Below, in pieces: positions 9,120 through 17,249 of a DNA stretch of 64,000 bases (position 1 is the first letter of the stretch; each line of letters opens with the position of its first letter). The notes under the pieces are model-generated. The model searched no databases and had not been told where the DNA came from. It was given only the letters and a program-made list of their open reading frames with translations. The position numbers and the translations under genes were made by a program. This DNA comes from Geobacillus proteiniphilus (GTDB lineage: Bacteria; Bacillota; Bacilli; Bacillales; Anoxybacillaceae). The DNA is taken from positions 33,632 through 97,631 of the forward strand of contig NZ_MQMG01000005.1 in the NCBI RefSeq assembly GCF_001908025.1, read 5' to 3'.

Positions 9120-9148
9120 ATCATATCATTTACAGGGATAGGTGACAA
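9120..9148 (-). promoter_or_regulatory. Sigma-A promoter of secA
   Basis: Minus strand: TTGTCA (9143-9148), 17-nt spacer, TATGAT (9120-9125), about 40 nt before the secA start. Confidence 0.7.
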
Positions 9149-9190
9149 CTGTTGCACAGGCTTAGAGAGGGGCATGTCCAAAAGAGGGAA

Positions 9191-9916
9191 TCACGCCTTG
9201 GACTGAAGCTGCTCAATCGCCGCTTCCGCATGGTGAAGCCGCCGGTTCAGCGCATAAATTTCAAAACTTTTCTCCTCAACTTTTTCATGAATTTTGCGAA
9301 ACAATATTTGCACATCATCCACAAGCTGCGTTTCGACCCGATGAAGCGTCTCTTTCACTTCCGTCAATTCAGTTTCCACACCATCCAACCGGGTCTCCAC
9401 GCCATCTAACCGCGTTTCCACGCCGTCCAACCGGGTCTCCACACCATTCAACCGCGTTTTCACGCCGTCCAATCGGGTCTCCACGCCATCTAACCGCGTT
9501 TCCACGCCGTCCAACCGGGTCTCCACGCCATTCAACCGCGTTTCCACGCCATCCAACCGCGTTTCCACGCCATCCAACCGCGTTTCCACGCCATCCAACC
9601 GCGTTTCCACGCCGTCCAACCGGGTCTCCACGCCATCCAACCGCGTTTCCACGCCGTCCAACCGGGTCTCCACGCCATCCAACCGCGTTTCCACGCCGTC
9701 CAACCGGGTCTCTACGCCGCCCAATCGCGTTTCCACACGGTCTAACCGCTCTTTCACCGCGCCCATTTCCTGTTCGAGGCCGACGAGGCGTCCGTTCATC
9801 TCCGTCAAACGGCCATCCATCTGCTCAAACCGTTGGCGAGTTTCTTCTTGGAACGCCAAAAATCCTTTTTCCATGTTGTCCAACTTGGACAAGATTTGAC
9901 GCAACAGTTCCTCCAT
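9191..9916 (-). CDS. Coiled-coil protein built of GVETRLD heptads
   Basis: A 241-aa protein of unknown function with no signal peptide or membrane segment. Residues 67-178 are 16 almost identical heptads (GVETRLD, with three variants at Asp or Glu), flanked by degenerate heptads (RVETRLG before, GVETELT after). Val and Leu at fixed heptad positions predict one continuous, very regular coiled coil. The N-terminal 60 residues and the C-terminal 60 (HAEAAIEQLQSKA end) are also helical but not repeated. A TATAAT lies upstream near 9949-9954. It sits between hpf and secA, where B. subtilis has only the tiny yvzG. Function is unknown; a scaffold or spacer role is a guess. Confidence 0.8.
   Translation of the reverse strand: MEELLRQILSKLDNMEKGFLAFQEETRQRFEQMDGRLTEMNGRLVGLEQEMGAVKERLDRVETRLGGVETRLDGVETRLDGVETRLDGVETRLDGVETRLDGVETRLDGVETRLDGVETRLDGVETRLNGVETRLDGVETRLDGVETRLDGVKTRLNGVETRLDGVETRLDGVETRLDGVETELTEVKETLHRVETQLVDDVQILFRKIHEKVEEKSFEIYALNRRLHHAEAAIEQLQSKA
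9383..9718 (-). repeat. 16 tandem copies of a 21-bp coding repeat
   Basis: In-frame minisatellite encoding GVETRLD. Copies differ mostly at third codon positions in alternating sub-types (CGG GTT versus CGC GTT versions), implying unequal exchange or slippage in blocks. Because the unit is 21 bp, copy changes keep the frame. Confidence 0.95.
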
Positions 9917-9955
9917 CGCTCTCCCCCATTTTGATTTTTCTCATGCATATTATAA

Positions 9956-9983
9956 CATCCCCTGCCAAAAAAAGCAGGGGATG
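9956..9983 (-). terminator. Hairpin after hpf
   Basis: CATCCCCTGC and GCAGGGGATG form a perfect 10-bp stem around an eight-base loop rich in A (T on the minus strand), directly past the hpf stop. No T tract follows, so strength is uncertain. Confidence 0.6.
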
Positions 9984-9999
9984 CGCATAGGGAGGCTGC

Positions 10000-10548
10000 T
10001 CAATTCGCCTCGATCAATCCGTATTTTCCGTCTTTGCGGCGGTAGACGATGTTCGTCCGGTTTGTTTCCGCGTTGGTGAAAATGAAGAAGTTGTGCCCCA
10101 ACAAATTCATTTGCAAAATCGCTTCTTCGCTGTCCATCGGCTTCAAGCTGAAGTGTTTCGTGCGCACGATTTCAAACTCCTCTTCATTCTCCGCCGCGGA
10201 AGCGCCGATCGAGACAGGGGCAGCCAGCTTCGCTTCTTTCTCGCGGTCGCGCAGCTTCCGATTGACTTTCGTTTTATGTTTGCGGATTTGCCGCTCGAGC
10301 TTATCGGTTACTAAATCGATGGCCGCATACATATCTTCATGGCGCTCTTCAGCGCGCAGCAACAAATGCGGAATCGGAATGGTCACCTCGATTTTCCCTT
10401 GTCCATCGTTGTATACTTTTAAATTGACGTGCACATGCACGTCATCAGTGCCATCAAAGTAGCGTTCCAGTTTCCCGATTTTTTTCTCCACGTACTCGCG
10501 CAACGCTGGAGTCACTTCGAGGTTTTCCCCGCGAACGTTATACATCAT
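10000..10548 (-). CDS. hpf: Long-form ribosome hibernation promoting factor
   Basis: A 182-aa protein that pairs inactive 70S ribosomes into 100S dimers in stationary phase or stress. The N-terminal HPF/YfiA domain (about 1-100) ends in the basic stretch KLERQIRKHKTKVNRKLRD. After an acidic linker the C-terminal dimerisation domain (about 125-182: KPMDSEEAILQMNLLGHNF through YGLIEAN) marks it as the long form found in Firmicutes (YvyD). Start is ATG 10548 or 10545, both after AAGGAGTGG. A sigma-B-like promoter (10598-10622) fits its known stress control in B. subtilis. Confidence 0.96.
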   Translation of the reverse strand: MMYNVRGENLEVTPALREYVEKKIGKLERYFDGTDDVHVHVNLKVYNDGQGKIEVTIPIPHLLLRAEERHEDMYAAIDLVTDKLERQIRKHKTKVNRKLRDREKEAKLAAPVSIGASAAENEEEFEIVRTKHFSLKPMDSEEAILQMNLLGHNFFIFTNAETNRTNIVYRRKDGKYGLIEAN

Positions 10549-10597
10549 CGCTGACCACTCCTTATCTTATAAAACTGTAAATCCCTACACTTTTTTA

Positions 10598-10622
10598 TTA
10601 CCCATCCAATCCATGTTTCAAT
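10598..10622 (-). promoter_or_regulatory. Candidate sigma-B promoter of hpf
   Basis: Minus strand: ATTGAA (10617-10622), 13-nt spacer, GGGTAA (10598-10603). Compared with the GTTTAA / GGGTAT consensus the -10 is good and the -35 partial. yvyD of B. subtilis is known to be under sigma-B and sigma-H. Confidence 0.45.
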
Positions 10623-10723
10623 CAAAAATATTTTTGAAGATTTTGTGAAAAACATAGGAAAATATGGTAAGATAGGCATAGGTGTTTTTTCTTATGATGT
10701 GGAAGGTACGGAGTGTGTGAACG

Positions 10724-11803
10724 ATGCGAAAGGTCCATATTTCCCATGCGAAAAGCGGTGACGTGCTCGCTGTCGACTTGTTCGCCGCCAACGGCAGCGT
10801 CCTTTTGTCGCGCGGCGTGCGGCTGACAAGCGGCTACATCCGTTCTTTAGCACAAAAAGGGGTTCAATACATTTATATTGACGACAAACAAACATATGAC
10901 ATCCGCCCGCGCCCGCTCATCAGCCCGACCGTGCGCCAGCAGGCGGTGAAAAAAGTGTACGAGACGATGACGGCCTTGATTGAGCAAAAAAAGCTGCTCA
11001 GCCGTGTGTCTTCCCTCGATTTGGGAAAAGAGTACGAAAAAGTGTTCAAAGACATTTTGGATTATCTGCTAAAACAAGAAGATTTGCTCATCAACTTGTC
11101 GGATTTGGTCATTTCCAATGGATACTTTTTCCACCATTCAGTCAACGTCGCCACCATTGCGGGTGTCATCGGCATCGCCAAAGGCTACCGCCCCCAGCAG
11201 CTGCTTGACCTTGGCATCGGCGCGCTGTTGTTTGACATCGGCATGACGCAGCTTCCTGATGGGCTCTGGCGGAAAAAAGGAGTCTTGACGGAAGAGGAAA
11301 AGGAAATCGTCCGCCGCCATACGTATCTCGGCTTCGAGCTGTTGCGGCGTCAGCGCAACATTTCGCTCTTTTCCGCCCACTGCGCCTTGCAGCACCATGA
11401 GCGGTGCGACGGCAGCGGCTACCCGCGCGCCTTATCGGGCGATGAAATTCACGAATACGCCCGCATCGTCGCCATCGCCGACGTTTTTGACGCCTTGACA
11501 TCGGCGCGCTACCACCGAAGACAATACTCGCCGCACGAGGCAGCCGAATACCTATCCGCCGCCGGCGGCATTTTAGACTATGATCTGATCAAGCTGTTTC
11601 TCTCTCACATCGCCATCTACCCGGTCGCCACGACCGTCTTGCTCAACACCGGGCACGTCGGCGTCGTCTCGCAAGTGTTTCCGGGCTTCCCGCTCCGCCC
11701 AATCGTCCGCGTCATCAAAAACCCAGCAGGCGAGGAGCTGAAAAGCCCGTATGAGATTGACTTGCGGAAAGAGATGAACATCACGATCGTGAAAGCCGTC
11801 TGA
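10724..11803 (+). CDS. HD-GYP family protein with altered HD motif
   Basis: A 359-aa cytoplasmic protein of the HD-GYP class, usually cyclic-di-GMP phosphodiesterases. An N-terminal region (1-65) precedes a helical linker and the HD-GYP domain (about 110-270), then a C-terminal domain (285-359). The helix HHSVNVATIAG, the HHE triad (224-226) and GYP (232-234) are present. The motif usually read HDIGK is FDIGM (F170-D171-I-G-M), so the metal-binding His and the usual Lys are both missing. Either it is catalytically weak or it acts as a sensor or scaffold. It stands alone on the plus strand between hpf and the fliT operon and has its own terminator. A role in motility control is plausible from position only. 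Confidence 0.85.
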   Translation: MRKVHISHAKSGDVLAVDLFAANGSVLLSRGVRLTSGYIRSLAQKGVQYIYIDDKQTYDIRPRPLISPTVRQQAVKKVYETMTALIEQKKLLSRVSSLDLGKEYEKVFKDILDYLLKQEDLLINLSDLVISNGYFFHHSVNVATIAGVIGIAKGYRPQQLLDLGIGALLFDIGMTQLPDGLWRKKGVLTEEEKEIVRRHTYLGFELLRRQRNISLFSAHCALQHHERCDGSGYPRALSGDEIHEYARIVAIADVFDALTSARYHRRQYSPHEAAEYLSAAGGILDYDLIKLFLSHIAIYPVATTVLLNTGHVGVVSQVFPGFPLRPIVRVIKNPAGEELKSPYEIDLRKEMNITIVKAV

Positions 11804-11810
11804 AGTGAAA

Positions 11811-11845
11811 AGAGGGTGTCCCAAAAGGATCGGGACGCCCTTTCT
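11811..11845 (+). terminator. Terminator of the HD-GYP gene
   Basis: AGGGTGTCCC and GGGACGCCCT form a stem over a nine-base loop, followed by TTTCTC, eight bases past the stop codon. Confidence 0.8.
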
Positions 11846-12216
11846 CATTACCGTATATAGGTATAAAACTATCACTAAGAAACAATATGTTGTGTTTTGT
11901 TTAAGGAAATTTACCCTTTTGGGTCAGCCCCTTTTCTCGTATGTTGCCCCAACATCATCCGCCCGCCGAAGGAAAGAGGCCAGCCATTTCTATCGTCCAG
12001 CCAATCGCCCGCCATCCCTCGCCAGCGAACCCGCCGATTCCAAAAGACAAGCGTGAACGGGCGGCATCGCGCCGCACAACGAGCTGGCTCAGCTGCTCGC
12101 CCGAGACGCCGGCGCACTCAAAGCCTTTCCACCGCTGGGCGCCACATAAACGCCGCTTTCGTCCCTCATGCCTCACAGGCCGATCACCCGATGCCACCGC
12201 CCATTCGCCCCGCCGC
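11846..12216. other. Gap without supported genes
   Basis: GC-rich 370 bp between the HD-GYP terminator and the end of the fliT-linked gene. Open frames exist on both strands but none has a ribosome site or a recognisable product. The only notable motif is a small palindrome ACCCTTTTGGGT near 11921-11932. It may be decayed coding sequence. Confidence 0.5.
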
Positions 12217-12603
12217 TCACTGCACGATATACCGCCGCAAGCCGCTTGCTACCGCCATCTTCCACGCCTGAAACGCGGGAGACAGCCGCTCACACACGAT
12301 TCGCTCTTTCGCCGCCGCATCGGCAAACTTTCCATCGAGCGCTTCCGCCGCCTCGAGCACATCGGCAAACCGTTCGAGATGGCGGACAAAATCGCTCTCC
12401 TCGGCAAACAGCCGGCTTAAATAGACGTTCGTCTCGCCGATTTTCCCAAGCGCCAGCAAAATGTCTCCCAACAACACATCCGCATGCATCCCCCGCGGGG
12501 CGGAAAAACTCGCTTCCACGTAATCGAGCCCTTCCTCCACCGTCTCAAGCAACGAGGCATACTGGCGGATGACCTCCAGCGCGTCGCTCGTCAATTTCGC
12601 CAT
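12217..12603 (-). CDS. Uncharacterised protein at the end of the fliD-fliS-fliT operon
   Basis: A 128-aa, largely helical, acidic protein without signal peptide or membrane segment. The ATG at 12603 has AGGTGG at 7-nt spacing, better than the ATG two codons upstream. It begins 11 bp after fliT ends, so it is part of the operon. Size and helical content resemble export chaperones such as FliT or FlgN, but I see no diagnostic motif and do not assign a function. In B. subtilis hpf follows fliT without such a gene. Confidence 0.75.
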   Translation of the reverse strand: MAKLTSDALEVIRQYASLLETVEEGLDYVEASFSAPRGMHADVLLGDILLALGKIGETNVYLSRLFAEESDFVRHLERFADVLEAAEALDGKFADAAAKERIVCERLSPAFQAWKMAVASGLRRYIVQ

Positions 12604-12614
12604 ATCCATTCCAC

Positions 12615-12968
12615 CTATCGCCGTTTGTCGTAAAACATCCCGTCAAACGAAAGCGGCTGCTCGTACGGGTGAACGTAGCGGGCGTTCGCCTGCCGCTTCG
12701 CCCCTGTCATCCGCAAGTCGCGGCGAATTTCTTCGCACACCCGAAGCAGCCGTGCCTCAATCTCTTGATTCCAAACGATAATCTCACGGCCAAGCTCTTG
12801 TTCTTCCTCGCTGTATGGCGGCCGCAGCTTCCGAAGCAGCTCCTCACGCTCCCGAAGCAGCCGATCGACCGCCGCAAGCCGCTCTTCGCGCTCCTCGGAC
12901 GGCCACGGCAGCGCCGTCGCCTCAAGCAACTCCTTCGTTGCGCGCCAAACATCGTGCACAACGCCCAT
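12615..12968 (-). CDS. fliT: FliT-like flagellar export chaperone
   Basis: A 117-aa helical protein (MGVVHDVWRATKELLEAT start) in the fliT position after fliS. The frame extends 20 codons upstream into fliS, but the ATG at 12968 overlaps the fliS stop as TAATG, the typical coupled arrangement. FliT chaperones the cap protein FliD in other bacteria. Sequence similarity in this family is low, so the call rests mainly on size, charge pattern (EEREERLAAVDRLLREREEL) and order fliD-fliS-fliT. Confidence 0.75.
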   Translation of the reverse strand: MGVVHDVWRATKELLEATALPWPSEEREERLAAVDRLLREREELLRKLRPPYSEEEQELGREIIVWNQEIEARLLRVCEEIRRDLRMTGAKRQANARYVHPYEQPLSFDGMFYDKRR

Positions 12969-13369
12969 TACGCCTGCCCGCCTTCCGCGTATTGGCGCTG
13001 CCGGTTCAGCTGAATCACTTGCTTCCACGTATCGCGAAACTCGACGACATACCCTTCCACCTCGTCCAAAATCGCCGCATCGTTTTTCACATTCGCCTCG
13101 ACTAGGCGGCGGTAGATGTAGTCATACATGGTCATCATCGATTTCGCGACGTCATATTCCATTTTCAGCGTCGCCATCAATTCCAAAATGATCTTTTGCG
13201 CCTTCAACAAGTTTTCATTACGCGCCGCGATATCGCCCGTCTCGATCGCCTGGCGCGCGAGCTTGATAAACTTCAAGCAGCCGTTATACAGCATCAATGT
13301 CAACTCCCCAGGCGACGCCGTCTGCACGGCGTTCGCTTGGTAGTGTTGATACGGATTGTTCGTTGCCAT
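12968..13369 (-). CDS. fliS: Flagellin export chaperone FliS
   Basis: A 133-aa four-helix chaperone that binds the flagellin C-terminus and prevents early polymerisation in the cytoplasm. Family features: NPYQHYQANAVQTASPGEL near the N-terminus and LMLYNGCLKFIKLARQAIE. The ATG at 13369 has AGGAGTG six bases upstream; an in-frame GTG three codons earlier lies inside that site. It follows fliD after a 200-bp gap. A second, divergent fliS is at 30614-31039. Confidence 0.95.
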   Translation of the reverse strand: MATNNPYQHYQANAVQTASPGELTLMLYNGCLKFIKLARQAIETGDIAARNENLLKAQKIILELMATLKMEYDVAKSMMTMYDYIYRRLVEANVKNDAAILDEVEGYVVEFRDTWKQVIQLNRQRQYAEGGQA

Positions 13370-13570
13370 CCCGATCACTCCTCTTCCACGTCAAGTGCTG
13401 CACACGTTTCAAGACTGAGGCAAGAACGTTTTTTCAGCCAAACCGCCCCCTTAAAGAGGCGTCGCGCCTTTTCAGTTGTCTCAGCCTAAAACCTCCATCA
13501 TCAGGAAGCGGATCGCTTTCCGATGATGGCCAAGCGCCAACGGACGCCTGCATGCCACAGCCGCTGATCG

Positions 13571-15172
13571 TTATCTTTGCATGCCGCCAAAGGCATTCAT
13601 CAAATACATGCTTTGTTGGTTGGCGCGCTGAATCGCCTCTTCCATCGCTGTGAATTGGCGGTAGTAGCGGTCTTCAATCTGTTTCAGCCGATCTTGAAAC
13701 CGGTCAATTTGGTCATTGATCTGGATTAAATCGCGCCCGATCGCAAACTGTTGGTTCGTCCAAACGGTTTTCCCCGCCTTTTGCTCGATTTTCCCGATCG
13801 TTTCCTTGATCGTATCGCGCAGGCGGCGGGCGATGCCTTTCTCCGCATCCGTCGCGCCGTCTTGGTTAAACAACTGATACACCGCTTGGGGGTTTTCCTT
13901 GATTTTCTCCCGCAGCTTCGTTTCGTCAATGATCAACTTCCCACCGTCTAGGTAATTCGACGACGTCGTAATCCCGATTTGCGCGAGCTGCGAGAACCCG
14001 CTTGGGATGTTCGCCCCTTCGACTTTCGTGTACACATTCATCCGCATTTTGCTGAGGGCGCTGGACAAAATCGAATCACCGCGAAGCATCCCGCTCCGCG
14101 CCTTTTCTTCCCACAGCTCAATTTGCTTTTCCGTCATCGCTTCCTTTTGCTCGTCGGTAAGCGGCGGATAGTCGCGGTAGCGCTCTTCTTTCAGCTCGGC
14201 GTTGATTTTGGCGATTGTGTCGTTGTATTTGTCGACGAATGACTTGATCGAATTGAAAATGGCATCAACGTCCGTCGAGGCAGTCACGGTTACTTCGCTT
14301 ACGGTTGTTTGCTTTAATGTGTACTCATACCCGTTAATCTGAAACACATTCGTTGGACGTTCCGTTGGTAAACCGTTAATTGTAAACTGAGCGTTCTTTC
14401 CTTTTCTCCCCAACATGATCGTATTATTGCTCGGATCCTGTGTCGCAGCAGCAATATCACTGTCTTGAGGTAGCTTTAACACGTCAATCAAAAACCTGTC
14501 AGCTGTACCATCAATTACAATTTCAGCGCCTTCTGACGCATCGCCTGTATTTTTCGCCGTCAATGACACTCTGCCCGTTCGGCTATCGTAAAAAGCCACT
14601 ACCCCGGCCTGAGAGCTATTAATTTTATTAATCAACGAGTTTAATGAATCAACACTCGGATCAAATTGAATCGTTGTCCACTCGGTCGGCATCGTGCCAT
14701 CGCTCTTAATCGCCTTAATGCGAATCTCCTTTGTCCCGCTGCTCAACGTGTAGCCGTTATTTTTCGTGATGTTGCTATCTTGACTAAGCAACGTTTGGGA
14801 TGGATCGAAATTGGCATTGCCTACGGCAACAGCTCCATACATATAAGCATTCTCTGCCAATTGTGTCACTTTGATAGTTGATGTCAATTGGGAAGTAGAG
14901 CTAATGTTTCGAACAGAAACAGCCGCTTCATTCGAACTGATAACCGTCTGCTTCGTAAACGTCGCCTGCCGATAGATTCCATCAAAGATCGATGTATCTA
15001 ACTCGCTGAGCAGCTTATTCATCTCTCGATAATCATCACGCTGCCACTCGAGCAGCTGCTTTTTCTGCTTCAATTTATCAAGCGGCATCCGCTCCGCTTT
15101 CATCAAATCGCTGACGATTTTGTCAATGTCCATCCCGCTCGCGAGGCCGCTGATGCGCAACGTATTCGCCAT
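13571..15172 (-). CDS. fliD: Flagellar filament cap protein FliD
   Basis: A 533-aa hook-associated protein 2 that caps the filament tip and helps flagellin fold into place. The conserved N-terminus (RISGLASGMDIDKIVSDLMK) and the C-terminal helix (FQDRLKQIEDRYYRQFTAME, then MNAFGGM) bracket a variable middle. No signal peptide, as expected for type III flagellar export. It starts 15 bp after flaG, in one operon with fliS and fliT. Base composition drops in the middle third (about 14250-14950), as often in surface-exposed variable domains. Confidence 0.97.
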   Translation of the reverse strand: MANTLRISGLASGMDIDKIVSDLMKAERMPLDKLKQKKQLLEWQRDDYREMNKLLSELDTSIFDGIYRQATFTKQTVISSNEAAVSVRNISSTSQLTSTIKVTQLAENAYMYGAVAVGNANFDPSQTLLSQDSNITKNNGYTLSSGTKEIRIKAIKSDGTMPTEWTTIQFDPSVDSLNSLINKINSSQAGVVAFYDSRTGRVSLTAKNTGDASEGAEIVIDGTADRFLIDVLKLPQDSDIAAATQDPSNNTIMLGRKGKNAQFTINGLPTERPTNVFQINGYEYTLKQTTVSEVTVTASTDVDAIFNSIKSFVDKYNDTIAKINAELKEERYRDYPPLTDEQKEAMTEKQIELWEEKARSGMLRGDSILSSALSKMRMNVYTKVEGANIPSGFSQLAQIGITTSSNYLDGGKLIIDETKLREKIKENPQAVYQLFNQDGATDAEKGIARRLRDTIKETIGKIEQKAGKTVWTNQQFAIGRDLIQINDQIDRFQDRLKQIEDRYYRQFTAMEEAIQRANQQSMYLMNAFGGMQR

Positions 15173-15187
15173 TTCGACTCACCACCG

Positions 15188-15547
15188 TTAAATTTTTTTA
15201 TCCACCAAAAGCCCGACAAACTCCATCATCGCCGCGTACATATCCAACAGCTTTTTCGGCGGAATTTCGCGGATCACTTCCTGCGTCTTCTCGTCAATCA
15301 CTTGCACGTAATATTCATGTAGCTCTTTGTGCAGCTCAAACCGAACCGACGTATGGCTCGGCTGCACCAGCTCATTCAAGCCGTTGACCACTTTCTCAAG
15401 CGTTTCCTCCGACGGGAGCTTCTCACTAGGAGACGCCCCCTCTGCTACTTGCGCCTGCGCCGGCAAGATTTCGACTTTTGGATTCACCTGCTCAGCTCGC
15501 GTCGGTTCATAAGAAGGAAAAGAAGAAGACACCCGTTCAATCGTCAT
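15188..15547 (-). CDS. flaG: FlaG family flagellar protein (YvyC-like)
   Basis: A 119-aa protein with an unstructured N-terminal half and the conserved FlaG domain (about 60-119: SVRFELHKELHEYYVQVID and IREIPPKKLLDMYAAM). FlaG influences filament length in some bacteria. It leads the flaG-fliD-fliS-fliT operon, and a sigma-D -10 element (15586-15593) lies 39 bp upstream. Confidence 0.92.
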   Translation of the reverse strand: MTIERVSSSFPSYEPTRAEQVNPKVEILPAQAQVAEGASPSEKLPSEETLEKVVNGLNELVQPSHTSVRFELHKELHEYYVQVIDEKTQEVIREIPPKKLLDMYAAMMEFVGLLVDKKI

Positions 15548-15585
15548 ACAACCCGCTCCTTTGCTTTGGACGCTTTCTATTGTTT

Positions 15586-15593
15586 ATATCGGA
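15586..15593 (-). promoter_or_regulatory. Sigma-D -10 element upstream of flaG
   Basis: Minus strand TCCGATAT (consensus GCCGATAT), followed by AAACAATAG as at the flgM promoter. The -35 position 15 nt upstream reads TCAC instead of TAAA, so this may be a weak promoter. Confidence 0.5.
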
Positions 15594-15713
15594 TGAAACA
15601 TGGGAAGTGTGAAGGGGGGAAAGGAGAGAAATGCGGTGGGCAACGGAGAAAGAGTCCTTCTTGGAAAAATTGATGTATAATAAAGGTATCGAAAAGCAAA
15701 GGAGATGAGTACG

Positions 15714-16262
15714 TTGGGGTTGGAACATTTAGAGCAGTTTTTGAAACAGAAGAAAGAAGAGAGGGAGCGAAAGCAAATCAATCGCGAGGAGTTAAAAAAG
15801 CAATGGCTACGTGAAATCGAATCGTTCTATAGGCAAATCGAACCATTCCTTACCCCATTGCAGGAAAAAGGGTTGCTGTCAGTGAAGCGGGAAAACATCA
15901 AAATACAAGAAGAACTTCTCGGGGAATACACGACAGAAAAATGGCAACTCCATTTTCCCGACCAAATCGTCACGATCGAACCGGTCGGGAAGGAGGTAAT
16001 CGGCGCAAACGGGCGAATTGATATGATCGGAAAAAACGAAACCGTGAAATTTCTGCTATTCGATCAACAGGCGCAGTCACCGAACATCACCGTTTCTTTT
16101 CCCAACTTGCCGGCTGAGGCATTCAAGAAGACGGACCTTCTCCGTGACAAAGACGACATCGAATACGCCTGGAAAATCGCCACTCCCCCGCCAAACATCC
16201 GGTTTATTGATCTAAATGAAGATTCTTTGTCCGACGCTTTATTAGAGGTTCTTGCGCGTTGA
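15714..16262 (+). CDS. Uncharacterised protein, lone plus-strand gene in the flaG-hag island
   Basis: About 182 aa. A charged N-terminal helix (about 1-35, Lys/Glu/Arg-rich, likely coiled coil) precedes a mixed domain with repeated beta-like segments (WQLHFPDQIVTIEPVG, IDMIGKNETVKFLLFD). No signal peptide or membrane segment, and I do not recognise it. An ATG at 15705 touches the AAAGGAG site with no spacing, so the TTG at 15714 (9-nt spacing) is the likelier start. A TATAAT at 15676-15681 precedes it. AT content is higher than in the flagellar genes and it faces against the neighbours, suggesting acquisition. Confidence 0.75.
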   Translation: MGLEHLEQFLKQKKEERERKQINREELKKQWLREIESFYRQIEPFLTPLQEKGLLSVKRENIKIQEELLGEYTTEKWQLHFPDQIVTIEPVGKEVIGANGRIDMIGKNETVKFLLFDQQAQSPNITVSFPNLPAEAFKKTDLLRDKDDIEYAWKIATPPPNIRFIDLNEDSLSDALLEVLAR

Positions 16263-16315
16263 GACGGACGGTTTTGTCGGGGGAGAAAAATTTTGTTTTC
16301 ACCAGTCTTGTAGAT

Positions 16316-16690
16316 CTATGCGCGATAAACAACTGCACAATGCAATGCCAGCTTTCTCGCTTTAGCGTTTGATAACATCGTTTTACTAGGAGAATCATGA
16401 ATTTCGGCGTGATACGGATTTCGGTGCGACGGGCAATAAACAAGATGGGCACCGATATCCATACAAAAACCGGCTTCAACATAGACGACAGCCTTTACTT
16501 TTTCCACACCAAAACGGTCTTGAAACCTAGAAACGACCTCTTCCTCCGTGCATCCACCGTCTCGGTCAACAGAAACCCCTCTCTTATCTTTGAACAAAGC
16601 AGATGATGGACGATTGTGCTCCTCATCCCATACAATGCTCGGAAAAACAGCCCTAAACAGCCTTTCTTCCCGTCCGATCTCTGGTTTCAT
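16316..16690 (-). CDS. Uncharacterised third gene of a coupled three-gene cassette
   Basis: About 124 aa from the ATG at 16690; a TTG start four codons earlier is possible. It overlaps the end of the preceding gene by 38 bp. Conserved-looking segments are RPSSALFKDKRGVSVDRDGG, the Cys-containing stretch ending in VYCPSHRNPYHAEI, and a C-terminal SNAKARKLAL helix. I have a memory of similar small uncharacterised proteins in many bacteria, usually beside the next gene, but no function is known to me. No signal peptide. Confidence 0.75.
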   Translation of the reverse strand: MKPEIGREERLFRAVFPSIVWDEEHNRPSSALFKDKRGVSVDRDGGCTEEEVVSRFQDRFGVEKVKAVVYVEAGFCMDIGAHLVYCPSHRNPYHAEIHDSPSKTMLSNAKARKLALHCAVVYRA

Positions 16691-17249
16691 AAAAGTCAAC
16701 AATGATTCGATTTATCTCCCGCACATCGTATGGGATCGATTTTTCCATTTCACGTCCATCTGCATATGACACAAAAACATCAATTTTGTTTTCAAAAAGT
16801 TCAAACTCCAAGTAATCTCCATTTTCTTTTTCAAACTCAAGCTGAATGCTATCTCGTGCTGTGGGGAACAGCTTCGGCTGCTTAATGATCGTGTGAATCA
16901 CACTGAAGACCTTCTCAATCAATTTATCGGAAAATGAATCCGCGCCATTTCCATTCCAATCGTTCCCCAGTTCTCTGATGGCTTGCAGTTTGGCTATGTT
17001 TTCTGCCTTTCGCACTTGGTCATAAATAAAGGGAGTCACCCGTCCAAAAGAATGCTCATTTCGCCATATCACCGTTTTCATCGGTGTTGCTGTTTCCTCA
17101 ACATGGGGCAACCGAACATGTTCCTCACCCACTGTTTCCCGAATCAATGGTTCCGAAACGGGGAAACGGGCACGGACAGCTTGGGTTTTCGGCAAACGAA
17201 AATACTCGTCGATTCCAGTAGATGAAGACTTCTCTGCGCGTAAAATCAT
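16653..17249 (-). CDS. Uncharacterised second gene of the three-gene cassette
   Basis: A 198-aa cytoplasmic protein. The central LQAIRELGNDWNGNGADSFS motif (Leu-rich helix followed by W-N-G-x-G-A) is a pattern I associate with widespread uncharacterised proteins. After it comes a helix and a beta-rich segment with ARDSIQLEFEKENGDYLEFE and NKIDVFVSYADGRE. The first 90 residues look poorly structured. ATG at 17249 overlaps the stop of the upstream gene (ATGA), and the next gene overlaps its end, so the three are probably translated as a unit. Function unknown. Confidence 0.78.
   Translation of the reverse strand: MILRAEKSSSTGIDEYFRLPKTQAVRARFPVSEPLIRETVGEEHVRLPHVEETATPMKTVIWRNEHSFGRVTPFIYDQVRKAENIAKLQAIRELGNDWNGNGADSFSDKLIEKVFSVIHTIIKQPKLFPTARDSIQLEFEKENGDYLEFELFENKIDVFVSYADGREMEKSIPYDVREINRIIVDFYETRDRTGRKAV

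Noticed and set aside
9383..9718. Short regular repeats resembling a CRISPR array
   Set aside because: Units are contiguous 21-bp copies without spacers, in frame, and encode heptads of a coiled coil.
11911..12197. Minus-strand ORFs after the fliT-linked gene
   Set aside because: Low-complexity Arg/Gly-rich translations in GC-rich DNA, no ribosome site, no conserved motif.
13370..13570. Sigma-D promoter or terminator between fliD and fliS
   Set aside because: No GCCGATAT-like element and no hairpin with a T tract; probably internal to the operon.
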